A stretch of 64,000 nucleotides of DNA from Rhodoplanes serenus. Lineage in GTDB: Bacteria; Pseudomonadota; Alphaproteobacteria; Rhizobiales; Xanthobacteraceae. Positions 34,258-45,870 of the stretch are shown here, in pieces; within the stretch, counting starts at the first letter, position 1; every line of letters starts with the position of its first letter. A model generated the notes under the pieces. That model saw only the letters and a program-made list of their open reading frames with translations, ran no database searches and was not told where the DNA came from. A program made the translations under genes and the position numbers. Location: positions 1-64,000 of the forward strand of contig WNKV01000006.1 of assembly GCA_009720755.1 (NCBI GenBank), in the 5' to 3' direction.

Positions 34258-34590
34258 TCACGCATCGCGCTCCGCCGGAATGATCAGGAAGCCATACTGC
34301 CGGATCATCTGCCGCCGGCGTGTGCTGCGGAAGGCGGCGAGCGCCACGGCGGTCACCACGGTGGTGTCGACCGCATAGTACCAGGGCGACATGAGCGTGC
34401 CCTCGAACAGCGCGAAGTGAATGAAGCGCACCGCGAAGCCGAGCAGCAGCATCGCCGGCAGCACCATCCACCACGGGCGCCAGGTGCGGGCGATGGCCCG
34501 CCCGGACAGCCAGGCGCCGGCCCCGCCCAGCACCAGCGTCACCAGGAGGAATATGCCGAAGGAGTCTTCCTGATAGAGCAGGCCCTGCAT
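34258..34590 (-). CDS. Small membrane protein of liv locus (DUF6867-like)
   Basis: The 110-aa protein has three hydrophobic helices (IFLLVTLVLGGAGAWL; WWMVLPAMLLLGFAVRFIHFALF; AVDTTVVTAVALAAF) and a basic C-terminus. Small proteins of this kind occur in liv clusters of Rhizobiales between livF and livK. Their role is unknown; an accessory to the transporter is the simplest guess. GAGGAC precedes ATG 34590. Confidence 0.7.
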   Translation of the reverse strand: MQGLLYQEDSFGIFLLVTLVLGGAGAWLSGRAIARTWRPWWMVLPAMLLLGFAVRFIHFALFEGTLMSPWYYAVDTTVVTAVALAAFRSTRRRQMIRQYGFLIIPAERDA

Positions 34591-34757
34591 GGCGGGTCCT
34601 CGGTTCAGGCTCGATCCGGTCCGATGGTTCGCAGGCCGCAACGCCGGGGTGGGATGGCGGCAGTGCCGTCGCCCCGTGGGGTCGGGCCTGGGAACGCCTC
34701 GTCTCGCCGCAAGGGCCGCTGGTCCGCAGGTTCCGTATCGCTGGCCGAGATCATGGT

Positions 34758-35504
<747 letters not shown>

Positions 35505-35555
35505 GGGGTCGATCCTTGTCCGATCGGGAAGAACCGGCGGACGAGCACGGCTCGT

Positions 35556-35684
35556 CACGTCTCCCCGCAGGCGGGGAGAGGTCGAAGTCCGCGCGTGGCG
35601 TGCGGACTTCGGGTGAGGGGGCGATTGCGGCTCCACGATACGCCCCCTCATCCCGACCTTCTCCCCGCGAGCGGGGAGAAGGGG
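35556..35684. repeat. Palindromic mosaic element in liv operon
   Basis: Three hairpins lie in series: CTCCCCGCAGGCGGGGAG (35561-35578), a stem GAAGTCCGC/GCGGACTTC (35584-35610), and CTTCTCCCCGC/GCGGGGAGAAG near 35658-35682. In addition GGGTGAGGGGGCG (35611) pairs with CGCCCCCTCATCCC (35641). The modules CCCCGC..GCGGGGAGAGGT and GGGTGAGGGG are shared with repeat B and the element at 47100. It could fold in the mRNA between livG and livF. Confidence 0.75.
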
Positions 35685-35726
35685 CGCGGATGCCGTGCCT
35701 TTCGGTCCGATGGGCGGACGCGGACC

Positions 35727-36637
35727 TCATAGCCCCACCTCCGCCTCGGCGGCCTCGACCTCGTCGTCGGCGACCCCCAGATAGGCCGCGATCACCTTCT
35801 GGTCGTTGCGCACCGCCGCCGGCGAGCCGTCGGCGATCTTGACCCCGTAGTCGAGCACGACGACGTGGTCGGAGATCTCCATCACCACCGACATGTCGTG
35901 CTCGATCAGCAGCACCGAGGTGTTGTGGGCGTCGCGGATGGTCAGGATCAGATCGTTCAAGGCGGCGCTCTCGCGCGGATTGAGGCCGGCGGCGGGCTCG
36001 TCGAGGCACAGCAGCACCGGGTCGGTGCACATGGCGCGGGCGATCTCCAGCCGCCGCTGGGCGCCGTAGGGCAGGGCGCCGGCCGGCTCGTCGGCGCGCT
36101 CGATCAGCCCGGTGAGAGCGAGCCAGTGGCGCGCCTTGTCGACGGCGGCGCGCTCGGCCCGCGCATAGCTCGGAAACCCGAGCACGCCGAGCAGCGTGAA
36201 GCCGGAGGCGACCATCAGGGGCGCGTGCTGGGCGACCAGCAGGTTCTCCAGAACCGTCATGCCGGAGAACAGGCGGATGTTCTGGAAGGTGCGGGCCACC
36301 TTGGCCTGCCGCGTCACCAGATGGTCGGGCATCCGTTCGAGCAGGAACAGGGCGCCGTCCGGGCGCGTCAGCTTGCGGTCGCCGCACAGGGTGAGCGCGT
36401 CGAGCTCGCTCCACAGCCGGGCGTCCCCATGCGCCACCGCGATGCGGCCTTCGGTCGGCTTGTAGAAGCCGGTGATGCAGTTGAACACGGTCGTCTTGCC
36501 GGCGCCGTTGGGACCGATCAGCGCGGTGATCTCGCCGCGCCGCGCCGTGAAGCAGAGGTCGTTGATGGCGACGAGGCCGCCGAACCGCATGGTCAGGTGC
36601 TCGACCTCGAGCAGGGCCGGGGCGGGCGAGGCGCGCA

Positions 36638-36638
<1 letters not shown>
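35727..36638 (-). CDS. livG: ABC transporter ATPase LivG
   Basis: The 303-aa ATPase has Walker A GPNGAGKTT, Walker B LLCLDEPAAGLNP and the LivG-type C-terminal tail. The signature LPYGAQRRLEIARAM is the usual LivG variant. An insert of about 40 residues after Walker A (AVAHGDARLWSELDALTLCGD) makes it longer than the typical 255 aa. Its ATG overlaps the livM stop (TGATG), so translation is probably coupled. Confidence 0.9.
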
Positions 36639-38008
<1,370 letters not shown>

Positions 38009-38174
38009 GCGGTGCCTCGCGGCAAGAAGGCGGTCGTCCCGGCGGGACCCGCCGGATCGTGCCGCGACGTCGTGACCGCGCGGACGCGCGGGCCGGTGGC
38101 GACGGGAGCATGAGGCCCCGGCTCGGCGCCTCGCGCCGCCGCCGGCCGGCAAGGTCTGCGCTCCACCCGCATGG

Positions 38175-39092
38175 TCAGACCTTCTCCACCTCGGGCCGAC
38201 CGAGCAGGCCCTGGGGCAGGAAGATCAGCACCACCGCGAGGATCGAGAAGGCGGCGACGTCCTTGTAGTCGATCGAGAAGTAGGCCGACCACAGGGTCTC
38301 GACGAGGCCGATCAGCAGACCGCCGATCACCGCGCCGGGGAGCGACCCGATGCCGCCCAGCACCGCCGCCGTGAACGCCTTGACGCCCGGCGTGAAGCCG
38401 TCCGCGAAGCTGATCACGCCGTAATACATCAGGTACATGGTGCCGGCGACGGCGGCGAGCGCCGCCCCCATCACGAAGGTGATCGACACGGTCCGATCGA
38501 CATCGACACCGAGCAGGGACGCCATCTTCTGGTCCTGCTCGCAGGCGCGCTGCGCGCGCCCGAGCGCCGTGCGGCTGACCAGCCACCAGAAGGCGGCGAG
38601 CAGCACCGCGGTAACCACCCAGACCATGATCTGCTTGTAGGACAGCGTGACCTGATAGCCGGAGCCGCCCATCAGCACGAACTCGCCGCTGAGCAGCGGC
38701 GGGATCGACTTGTTGCGCGGCCCCTGGGCGACCTGGACGAAGTTCATCAGGAAGATCGACATGCCAATCGCCGAGATCAGCGGAGCCAGCCGGAACGAGC
38801 CGCGCAGCGGCCGGTAGGCGAGCCGCTCGATCGCCCAGTTCAGCACGCCGGTCAGCACCATGGCGACGATCAGCACGATGAACAGCGCCAGCGTCACCGA
38901 GGCGATGCCGAGCCATGTGGTCAGCACCAGGAAGGCGATCAGGGCCACGAAGGCCGACACCATGAAGACGTCGCCATGGGCGAAGTTGACCATCCCGATG
39001 ATGCCGAACACCATCGTGTAGCCGATGGCGATCAGGCCGTAGATCGAGCCCAGCGTGATGCCGTTGATGAGCTGTTGTACGAAGACTTCCAT
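38175..39092 (-). CDS. livH: ABC transporter permease LivH
   Basis: The 305-aa permease begins with [20 protein letters not shown] and has about eight helices, the coupling loop [18 protein letters not shown], and [18 protein letters not shown], all typical of LivH. It is the first gene of the leftward transporter block and lies divergent from the AraC-type regulator gene across 474 bp. Confidence 0.92.
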   Translation of the reverse strand: MEVFVQQLINGITLGSIYGLIAIGYTMVFGIIGMVNFAHGDVFMVSAFVALIAFLVLTTWLGIASVTLALFIVLIVAMVLTGVLNWAIERLAYRPLRGSFRLAPLISAIGMSIFLMNFVQVAQGPRNKSIPPLLSGEFVLMGGSGYQVTLSYKQIMVWVVTAVLLAAFWWLVSRTALGRAQRACEQDQKMASLLGVDVDRTVSITFVMGAALAAVAGTMYLMYYGVISFADGFTPGVKAFTAAVLGGIGSLPGAVIGGLLIGLVETLWSAYFSIDYKDVAAFSILAVVLIFLPQGLLGRPEVEKV

Positions 39093-39566
39093 GCGTCTGC
39101 CGTGCCTTCCACCCCGAAAAACGCCGGCCGGCCCGGTCCCGGGTGCCAGGCACCGGCGAGACCGCACTCCGTCACTCTTAACAGCGGCCCATGGCTGCGG
39201 CAACGCTCTATCACGTCGCAGGAATCCGTCGTGGCCCCGGCTCGTTCCGAGGCCCGCGGGTCGTTTCGTCCTTAGTCTTGCAAGGACGATGCCTGATCAG
39301 ATCGTGACGCCGGCGGCGGAACGTCTCGCGTGCCCAGGGCCGACGGTCGGGGCGATGCGGCACCGCAGCAGAGGTTGGCCGAAAAGGAGGCCGGCGGTCG
39401 GCGCGGCAGGACGGGCCGATGTCTGCTCACGATCGTGGCAACCTGCCTGGCCGTTGCGCAGGCCGGAGGCGAAGGGAAGTGAGGACTTGTTGTCATATAA
39501 TGATAGATCTGACGGGTTCGGTGGCCCCTTGTTCTGGTCGCCGTCGCGCCGGCCTATGGTGACAGC
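39093..39566. other. livH-araC divergent intergenic region
   Basis: There is no supported gene. A consensus minus-10 TATAAT on the plus strand lies at 39496-39501 inside an AT-rich pocket and could serve the AraC-type gene, but no good minus-35 is visible. The region should also hold the liv promoter and any binding site of the regulator. Confidence 0.45.
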
Positions 39567-40466
39567 ATGACCCGCGCCGCTGCCCTGCCGCTCTTCCATC
39601 TCTACGGCGATCCGCCGGAGGATCAGGCGTTCGACTTCATCCATGTCGAGACCATCGCGTCGCGGTCGGCCCGTCATGCCTGGACCATCCACGCCCACCG
39701 GCACCGCAACCTGTTCCAGATCCTGCTGATCACGGCGGGCGGCGGCGACATGAGCCACGAGACGGCGACCCGCCCGTTCACGGCGCCCTGTGCCATCCTG
39801 GTGCCGGCCACCGTGGCGCACGGCTTCCGCTTCCGCCCCACGGAGACTGCCGGATGGGTGATCAGCTTCACCGAGGACGTCGGGCACGGCCTCGGGACGG
39901 CGGCCGACGCGGCGCTGGCGCGGCTGCGGGTGCTCGCCGCTGATCCGGTGGTGCCGATCGGCGGCGAGGCCGAGGCGGAGCGGCTCGCCGGGCTCGCGCA
40001 CGCCCTGCACGAGGAGCATTTTCTGGCTCGCGACGGCTACCGCCTCGCGCTACGGGCCTGGCTGGCGCTGATCGCCATCGGGGTGGCGCGGCTGGCGGCG
40101 CGGCGTGAGCGCGGCAGGACACCGGCTCCGACGGGTGGCGCGGGCGAGCCTGTCGTCGAGGCGCTGCGCCACCTGGTGGAGGAGCATTTCCGCCGCGAGC
40201 GGCAGCTCGCCTTCTATGCCGGCCGGCTGGCCATGACGGCCGATCGTCTCAACGATCACGTCAAGCGGGCGAGCGGCGTCACGGTCGGGCACCTGATCCG
40301 CCAGCGCATCGTCACCGAGGCCAAGCGCCAGCTCGTGTTCACCTCGCAGCCGATCCACGAGATCGGTTACGAGCTGTCCTTCGCGGACCCGTCGCACTTC
40401 ACCCGCTTCTTCCGTCGCCAGACCGGCCTGACGCCACAGGCGTTCCGCGAGCAGGGCGGCGGCTGA
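39567..40466 (+). CDS. AraC-family regulator (PobR-like)
   Basis: The 299-aa regulator has an N-terminal cupin sensor (HAHRHRNLFQILLITAGGG) and a C-terminal double helix-turn-helix (about 205-295) with LNDHVKRASGVTVGHLIRQRIVTEAKRQL and the conserved FADPSHFTRFFRRQTGLTP in part. The layout resembles AraC-type PobR, which responds to 4-hydroxybenzoate. The effector here is unknown. Its position divergent from the liv transporter and one gene away from PcaD hints at aromatic-acid control, which is inference. Confidence 0.8.
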   Translation: MTRAAALPLFHLYGDPPEDQAFDFIHVETIASRSARHAWTIHAHRHRNLFQILLITAGGGDMSHETATRPFTAPCAILVPATVAHGFRFRPTETAGWVISFTEDVGHGLGTAADAALARLRVLAADPVVPIGGEAEAERLAGLAHALHEEHFLARDGYRLALRAWLALIAIGVARLAARRERGRTPAPTGGAGEPVVEALRHLVEEHFRRERQLAFYAGRLAMTADRLNDHVKRASGVTVGHLIRQRIVTEAKRQLVFTSQPIHEIGYELSFADPSHFTRFFRRQTGLTPQAFREQGGG

Positions 40467-40480
40467 TCCGGGACGGCCCG

Positions 40481-40960
40481 TCAAGCGTGGGGACGAGGGG
40501 CTCCGGCGCGGCGCCGCGGCGGCGCCGGGCTGCGCTCCATGTAGGCGGCCACCACCGCCTCGGTGAGGTCGACCAGCCGACGCGGGCTCAGCCGGCTCGG
40601 ATCGAAGTCGCCATCCTCGCACCAGCGCCGCACCAGGTCGTCCATGTCGGGCTCGATGGCGGCGGCCGCCATCCACCACAAGGGGAACCGCCGCTCGTCA
40701 GTGGCGCGCGTGTCGGCCAGCACGATGTCGGCGTGGCGGGGATCGGCCGCGATGCGGTCGTAGGTGGCCGTCACGGCGGCCTGCCGTCCTTCCAGCACCT
40801 GGACGATCCAGTTGCGATCGACGATCATGGCCCCGGTGATGCCGTGCAGGCGGTTCTTGGCAATCGAATGCGCGAGGATGTCGGCCATCTGGTCCGCGAC
40901 GGCGTCGCGGTCGGGGCCGAGACGGTTGCGGCTGTAGTAGACGAGACGAACCAGAGCCAT
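40481..40960 (-). CDS. BLUF-domain blue-light photoreceptor
   Basis: The 159-aa protein has a BLUF domain at 1-100: RLVYYS with the key Tyr8, Asn36, GITGAMIV, WIVQVLEG with Gln54, and RRFPLWWMA with Trp95 and Met97. These match the flavin-switch residues of Slr1694 and AppA, apart from a four-residue insertion between Tyr8 and Asn36. The remaining 60 residues are a basic, proline-rich tail with no output enzyme, so it should signal by protein contact. GAGGAC precedes ATG 40960. It fits a light-using bacterium and is convergent with the AraC gene. Confidence 0.9.
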   Translation of the reverse strand: MALVRLVYYSRNRLGPDRDAVADQMADILAHSIAKNRLHGITGAMIVDRNWIVQVLEGRQAAVTATYDRIAADPRHADIVLADTRATDERRFPLWWMAAAAIEPDMDDLVRRWCEDGDFDPSRLSPRRLVDLTEAVVAAYMERSPAPPRRRAGAPRPHA

Positions 40961-41135
40961 GGTCGTGTCCTCGCGTGGGGGCGGGCGGAGGCTGCGCTGA
41001 CGTCGAGCGATAACACGGGCGGCAGGCGAAGTCCCGCGGCGGTGCACCACGCGACGTGAGCGGGATACGCTGCACCGCACAGGGCAGCCGACGACCCCGC
41101 GGGATCTTCACCTTGCGTCCGTGGCCGGCATGGTC

Positions 41136-41167
41136 ACGGCCGGTCCTCACGACGGCCGGTCCTCACG
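41136..41167. repeat. 16-bp tandem duplication at pcaD stop
   Basis: ACGGCCGGTCCTCACG is present twice head-to-tail (41136-41151 and 41152-41167). The second copy contains the pcaD stop codon, so the 3' end of that gene has been altered by a small recent duplication. Confidence 0.8.
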
Positions 41168-41942
41168 ACGTGAGGAAGCCCAGGACCTCGGTGTTGAACG
41201 CCGCCGCCTGCTCGATGTTCGAGAGATGTGCGGCTTCCAGAATGGTGAGCTGCGCGCCCGGGACGTTGCGGCGGATGAACTCGGCCGCCTCGATCGGTGT
41301 CGACTGGTCGTAGCGGCCGGCGACCACCAGGGTGGGGACCGCGATGCGGGCCAGGAGGTCGCGCTGGTCCATGTCGCGCACCGCCTCGCCGCAGGCGATG
41401 TAGCCGTCGACCGGCGTCGCCAGGAAGGCGGCGCGGATGCGGGCCACTGCGTCCGGCTCGCGCTCGCGGAACTCCTCGGTGAACCACAGGCCCATCACCT
41501 TGTCGACGATGGCGGCCAGGCCGCCGGCCCGCACCACCGCGATGCGGTCGTGCCACGGCTGCTTGTCGGCCATGTGGCTCGTGGTGTTGGCGAGCACCAG
41601 GCGGCCGAGCCGCTGCGGCGCGTTGGCGCCGAGCCACTGGCCCACCATGCCGCCGAGCGACAGCCCGACCCAATGGGCCTTGTCGATGCCGAGGCCGTCG
41701 AGGATCGCCAGCGCGTCGCGGCCGAGCCGCTCGATGGTGTAGGGGCCGGGCGTCACGCCGGAGCCGCCATGGCCGCGGCGATCGTAGCGCACCACCCGGA
41801 AATGGCGGGCGAGGGGGGCGACCTGCGGCTCCCACATCGTGTGGTCGGCGCCGAGCGAGCTGGACAGCACCACGGCGGGCGCCGTCTCCGGCCCCTCCAC
41901 CTCCACCCGGAGGGCGCAGCCCTCCGCATCGATCATCGGCAT
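41163..41942 (-). CDS. pcaD: 3-oxoadipate enol-lactonase
   Basis: The 259-aa alpha/beta hydrolase has VVLSSSLGADHTMWEPQV, the nucleophile elbow GLSLGGMVGQ, GRYDQSTP with the acid and AAHLSN with the histidine, as in PcaD. That enzyme hydrolyses 3-oxoadipate enol-lactone in the protocatechuate branch of the beta-ketoadipate pathway. No pcaGH, pcaB or pcaC is in the window, so a promiscuous carboxylesterase role cannot be excluded. The longer upstream frame runs antisense to the CoxG-like gene's flank and was rejected. Confidence 0.8.
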   Translation of the reverse strand: MPMIDAEGCALRVEVEGPETAPAVVLSSSLGADHTMWEPQVAPLARHFRVVRYDRRGHGGSGVTPGPYTIERLGRDALAILDGLGIDKAHWVGLSLGGMVGQWLGANAPQRLGRLVLANTTSHMADKQPWHDRIAVVRAGGLAAIVDKVMGLWFTEEFREREPDAVARIRAAFLATPVDGYIACGEAVRDMDQRDLLARIAVPTLVVAGRYDQSTPIEAAEFIRRNVPGAQLTILEAAHLSNIEQAAAFNTEVLGFLTS

Positions 41943-42022
41943 GTGTCCCGTGCCCCCTCGTTCCGATTCGCCGAGCCGGATCACGCGGGTCCGGATCGGC
42001 GCCAGTTCCGTCGTCCCGCCGC

Positions 42023-42514
42023 TCAGGGCGTCGAAGCCTCGCCCTCCGGCGGCACCGTGCCGTCCGCAGGGGCCGCGACCGCGGCCGCGAACTTGTTGAA
42101 GAACTCGTCCGCCATCTTCTTCGAGGCGCCGGCCACCAGGCGCTGGCCGAGCTGGGCCAGCTTGCCGCCGATCTGGGCCTCGACATTGTAGGACAGCAGG
42201 GTGCCGCCGTCGCGCTCGGCGAGCGCCACCGCGGCGCCACCCTTGGCGAAGCCGGCGACCCCGCCCTCGCCCTCGCCGGAGATGCGGTAGCCGTTGGGCG
42301 GATCGAGATCGGTGAGCTTGACCTTGCCCTTCCAACGCGCCTTGACGGGGCCGATCTTGGTCACCGCGACGGCCTGGAACTCGGTCTCGGACAGGCGGTC
42401 GAGCATCTCGCAGCCCGGGATGCACACCCGCAGCACGTCGGGGTCGTTGAGCTTCGACCACACGATCTCGCGCGTCGCGGGGAGCTGCACCTCGCCCGCC
42501 ATCGTCATCGCCAT
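42023..42514 (-). CDS. CoxG-like SRPBCC protein
   Basis: The 163-aa protein starts with AGEVQLPATREIVWSKLNDP and includes CIPGCEMLDRLSE and TKIGPVKARWKGKVKL, the signature of the CO dehydrogenase subunit G family. CoxG binds a hydrophobic ligand, and some members help recruit quinone for CO dehydrogenase. Here the coxSML genes are absent, so it may serve another molybdenum hydroxylase or be an orphan. ATG 42514 has GGAG seven bases upstream and two in-frame ATGs closely follow. It is 80 bp before pcaD on the same strand. Confidence 0.8.
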   Translation of the reverse strand: MAMTMAGEVQLPATREIVWSKLNDPDVLRVCIPGCEMLDRLSETEFQAVAVTKIGPVKARWKGKVKLTDLDPPNGYRISGEGEGGVAGFAKGGAAVALAERDGGTLLSYNVEAQIGGKLAQLGQRLVAGASKKMADEFFNKFAAAVAAPADGTVPPEGEASTP

Positions 42515-42780
42515 CGCCACACTCCGTCGTGTCGGGGTGGGCGCCGCGGTGCGGCGCACCACGGCTATCATAGGCGGCGGACGGCCGGAGGAAAGGGGGC
42601 GAGGCCCGCCGCCTCGCCGCAGCAGGCGCGCCGCAGCGGGCGCGCCCCGGCGAGGCTGGCGCCCGCCCGGGTCGCGGTCTACCATCGCGGCCGCGACGGC
42701 AGCCGCGTCCTCACCGGAGGCGATGCCGCGCCAACCAAGAAGACGTAACCCCCGGTGGAACGCAGCAACGGAGGATCGAC

Positions 42781-43023
42781 ATGTCGGGCATCCCATGGCC
42801 GACGGCGCTCGCCGTCGCGGTGCCGCTTGCCGTCGCGGCCGCGCTGATCGACACCCGCCCCGCCGTCGCCCAGGGCGGCATCGTCTGCCAGTACGGCCCG
42901 GCGTCGTACCGGCGCTGCTGCACCCAGTCCTATGCCCGCAGGCCGAGCCTCGCAGCCCGCGCGCGGGCGAACGACATCGATGCCTGCATGGGCAAGGGTG
43001 GCGGCAAGAAGACACGCGGCTGA
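42781..43023 (+). CDS. Small secreted cysteine-containing protein
   Basis: The 80-aa precursor has a signal peptide (ALAVAVPLAVAAALI, cleavage near AVAQ) and a mature part of about 50 residues with four cysteines (VCQYG, RRCCTQ, DACMG) and a basic end. GGAGG precedes the ATG. Two disulfides are possible. I do not recognise the family and propose no function. Confidence 0.65.
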   Translation: MSGIPWPTALAVAVPLAVAAALIDTRPAVAQGGIVCQYGPASYRRCCTQSYARRPSLAARARANDIDACMGKGGGKKTRG

Positions 43024-43198
43024 GCCGCCTGCGCTCTGCGCATCGCAGGAGCCGGCGTCCCGCGCCGGCTTCGGCAGACCCGCGCCGCCGATCGACCGTC
43101 TGCCGGCGCCGGTGATCTCTGCTCAGACCCGCCGTCCCCGCTCCGCGTCTGCCGTTCCCTCCCGCCCCCCGATCCGCTCCCCGCCGCAAGGACCCCCG

Positions 43199-44461
43199 AT
43201 GACCGAACAGGCCGCTGTCCCGTCCGTTCCGGCCGCCGCCCACGCCGAGCCGCGCGTCCGCCGCTTCGACGCGCAGCGCTGGATGATCGACAACGTCATC
43301 CGCGCCAACGGCATCGACTGGGATCAGCCGCGCTCGATCTATCTCAACGCGCCGTGCGGCACCGAGGCGAACGCCGACTTCGCCGGCATCCGCGAGCGGG
43401 TGAGGAAGATGGCCGACATCGGCCCCGCCTTCGCGGCGGTGGCGCGTCGTCGCCAAGCCAAGGCCGAGGCCGCCGAGGCGGACGGTCACCCGGTGACGGC
43501 GCGCGACAACTACTACATGGCGGCGGTCCACTGGGCCGCCGCGCAGTGGCCCTACGACAGCAACAGCGCCGACAACCTCGCCTGCAACGCCCGCAAGCGC
43601 GCCTGCTATACCAAGTACGCCGCATTCGCCGATCACCACGTCGAGCCGGTGTGGATTCCGTTCGAGGGCAAGGCGCTGCCGGCCTGGTTCCACCTGCCGC
43701 CCGGCTATCGCGACGGCCGCCTGCCCGTGGTGATCGCGGTGCCCGGCATGGACTCGTTCAAGGAGGCCATGGTGGCGCTCGCCAACGACCGCTTCCTGTC
43801 GCGCGGCGTCGCCGTGCTGGCGATCGACGGTCCCGGCCAGTACGAGGCGCCGGTGCTCGGCCTCTACTTTTCGACCGAGCGCTGGGCCGCCGTCGGGCGC
43901 CCGATCGTCGACTGGCTGGCGGCGCGACCCGAGGTCGAGGCGACCCGCATCGGCGTGGTCGGCACCAGCTTCGGCTCGTTCTTCTCGACCATCCTCACCG
44001 CCCACGAGCCGCGCCTCGCCGCCTGTGCGGTGATGTCGGTGTGCCACGAGCCGGGCGGCGAGACGATCTTCGAGCAGGCGTGCCCGACCTTCAAGAAGCG
44101 CTTCATGTACATGTCGGGGATCACCGACGAGGCCGAGTTCGACGTGTTCCGCCGCACCATCACCTGGGAGGGGCACGCCGAGCGGATCGCGGTGCCGTAT
44201 CTGTGCGTCGCCGGCGAACGCGAGGAGCTGAGCCCGCTGGAGCATTCCGAGCGGCTGCTCGCGGCGTTGCGAGGGCCGAAACGGCTCGTCGTCTACGAGG
44301 AGTCGCGCCACTCGGTCGGAAATGTGGCGGCCACCAATCTCGGGCCGTTCCCGCCGACCCTGGTGGCCGACTGGATGGTCGACCGGCTGGCCGGCAAGCC
44401 GATGGCGAGCGAGCGCTGGTTCGTGCGCGCGACCGGCCAGGTGGACAGGAGCCCGCTCTGA
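43199..44461 (+). CDS. FrsA/DUF1100-like alpha/beta-hydrolase
   Basis: The 420-aa protein has an N-terminal helical cap region (about 20-150) and a hydrolase core with VVIAVPGMDSFKE, the elbow GTSFGSF and SRHSVG as the histidine. This layout is found in FrsA-like hydrolases and in 2,6-dihydroxypseudooxynicotine hydrolase, which cleaves carbon-carbon bonds. In place of the usual acid motif it has GEREELSP, so the acid residue is uncertain. The substrate is unknown. Confidence 0.7.
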   Translation: MTEQAAVPSVPAAAHAEPRVRRFDAQRWMIDNVIRANGIDWDQPRSIYLNAPCGTEANADFAGIRERVRKMADIGPAFAAVARRRQAKAEAAEADGHPVTARDNYYMAAVHWAAAQWPYDSNSADNLACNARKRACYTKYAAFADHHVEPVWIPFEGKALPAWFHLPPGYRDGRLPVVIAVPGMDSFKEAMVALANDRFLSRGVAVLAIDGPGQYEAPVLGLYFSTERWAAVGRPIVDWLAARPEVEATRIGVVGTSFGSFFSTILTAHEPRLAACAVMSVCHEPGGETIFEQACPTFKKRFMYMSGITDEAEFDVFRRTITWEGHAERIAVPYLCVAGEREELSPLEHSERLLAALRGPKRLVVYEESRHSVGNVAATNLGPFPPTLVADWMVDRLAGKPMASERWFVRATGQVDRSPL

Positions 44462-44494
44462 GCTGCGCACGCGGGTGGTGCCGCGCGCCTCGCT

Positions 44495-45436
44495 TCAACG
44501 ACGCCGGCCCTTGAGGTAGCGATAGGCGCTGCGCACGTCGGCCGCGATCCACTCGCGATACCGCGGCATCTCGGCATAACGGGGCAGGCGCACCTCGCGG
44601 GCGGCGGCCTCCTCGGACAGGCCGTTGCGCACCGCCGCCGCCACGGCGTCGCGCAGCGCGACCAGCAGGTCGCGGAACTGCGCCACCTGGTGCAGCGTCA
44701 CCGGCGGGCCGTGGCCCGGCACCACCGCCTCGACGTCGAAGGTCAACACGCAGTCGAGCACGCGAATCCAGCCGTCGAGGTCGCAGTCGCCGAGCCAGGG
44801 GAAGCGGCCGTGGAAGAGGAGATCGCCGAGATAGACCACGCGGGCGCGCTCGAGATGGACGACGACGTCGCCATCGCAGTGGGCCGGGCCGAAGTAGCAC
44901 AGCCGCACCACCTCGTCGGCGAGATGGAAGGCGAAGCGGTCCGTGAAGGTCTGGCTCGGCGGCACGATGTCGAGCTGCGCGTAGACCGCGTCGGAGAGGT
45001 GGCGGCCGGCCGTCTCGCGCGCCACCGCGTCGTCGGCGACCAGGTCCGGAAAGCTCTCGCCGTAACACAGCGCCGCCTTGGTGGGCAGATCCGTGATGGT
45101 CCAGCCGCGGCCGCCATTGGGGCCGAGCAGCGCCGCATAGGTCTCGGCGGTTCGCTCGTGCGCGACGATCGGCGCCTCGCCGGCGAACACCCGGTTTCCG
45201 GCGACGTGATCGAGATGATAGTGCGTGTTGACCACCGCCCGGATCGGCTTGCCGAGCTGATCGGCCAGCGCGCCGCGGAAGCTCCGGGCCAGCACCTCGT
45301 TCTGCTGGGTGTCGATCACGATGACGGAATCGCCGGTGTCGATGGCACCCGTGTTGGAGCAGCCGTCGGCGCCGAGCCACACATAGGCCCCGGCACCGAC
45401 GTGGTGGAACTGCGGTTCGGTCGAGTCGGCTGTCAT
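44495..45436 (-). CDS. Metallo-beta-lactamase-fold hydrolase
   Basis: The 313-aa protein has the di-metal motif THYHLDHV (His72, His74, Asp76, His77), FGPAHCDGDVVVH, and VVPGHGPP, as in MBL-fold hydrolases of the quinoprotein-relay/SoxH-like group. There is no obvious signal peptide. The substrate cannot be deduced from sequence. The start at ATG 45436 gives a standard N-terminus, though the ribosome site is weak. It is convergent with the FrsA-like gene. Confidence 0.8.
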   Translation of the reverse strand: MTADSTEPQFHHVGAGAYVWLGADGCSNTGAIDTGDSVIVIDTQQNEVLARSFRGALADQLGKPIRAVVNTHYHLDHVAGNRVFAGEAPIVAHERTAETYAALLGPNGGRGWTITDLPTKAALCYGESFPDLVADDAVARETAGRHLSDAVYAQLDIVPPSQTFTDRFAFHLADEVVRLCYFGPAHCDGDVVVHLERARVVYLGDLLFHGRFPWLGDCDLDGWIRVLDCVLTFDVEAVVPGHGPPVTLHQVAQFRDLLVALRDAVAAAVRNGLSEEAAAREVRLPRYAEMPRYREWIAADVRSAYRYLKGRRR

Positions 45437-45870
45437 GCAAAGTCGGTCCGGTATGCGTCGCCGCCGTCCCGGGCCGGGGAGGGTCGGCCTAAGAGGCTGC
45501 TCGAGAGGCGGCCCGAGTGTATGATCGCGGCCGGCGACTTGTCCAAATGGTTTGCGCGGAACGCGGCCCGGCGGCGCCTCCCTCCGGCTCGTGCATGGTT
45601 CTTGCTTCGCGGCGGGTCTCGTCGTCGTCCGCCGCCCGGATGGAGGCGGCGGCCCGGCGCCCGGTGAGGCGCCTGCGGGCCGGCGATGCGTCCGCGGGCG
45701 TTTCGGCTCTTCGTTCCAGGCGCGACAGCGATGCGCCACTGCGGGTTCCGGCGTGGCTGCCGCCCCCTGTAGTCTGGCGGCCTCACCTCGTCGCGAGCCG
45801 GCAGCGTTCGCCCGTCCCGGCGCCCTGCCACCCCGCGACTCCCGGAACCCACCCTGGCGAGGAGACTGGC
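45437..45870. other. Intergenic region, nothing recognised
   Basis: These 434 bp lie between the divergent MBL and M24 genes. I see no convincing gene, hairpin or consensus promoter, although promoters for both flanking genes must be here. Confidence 0.4.
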
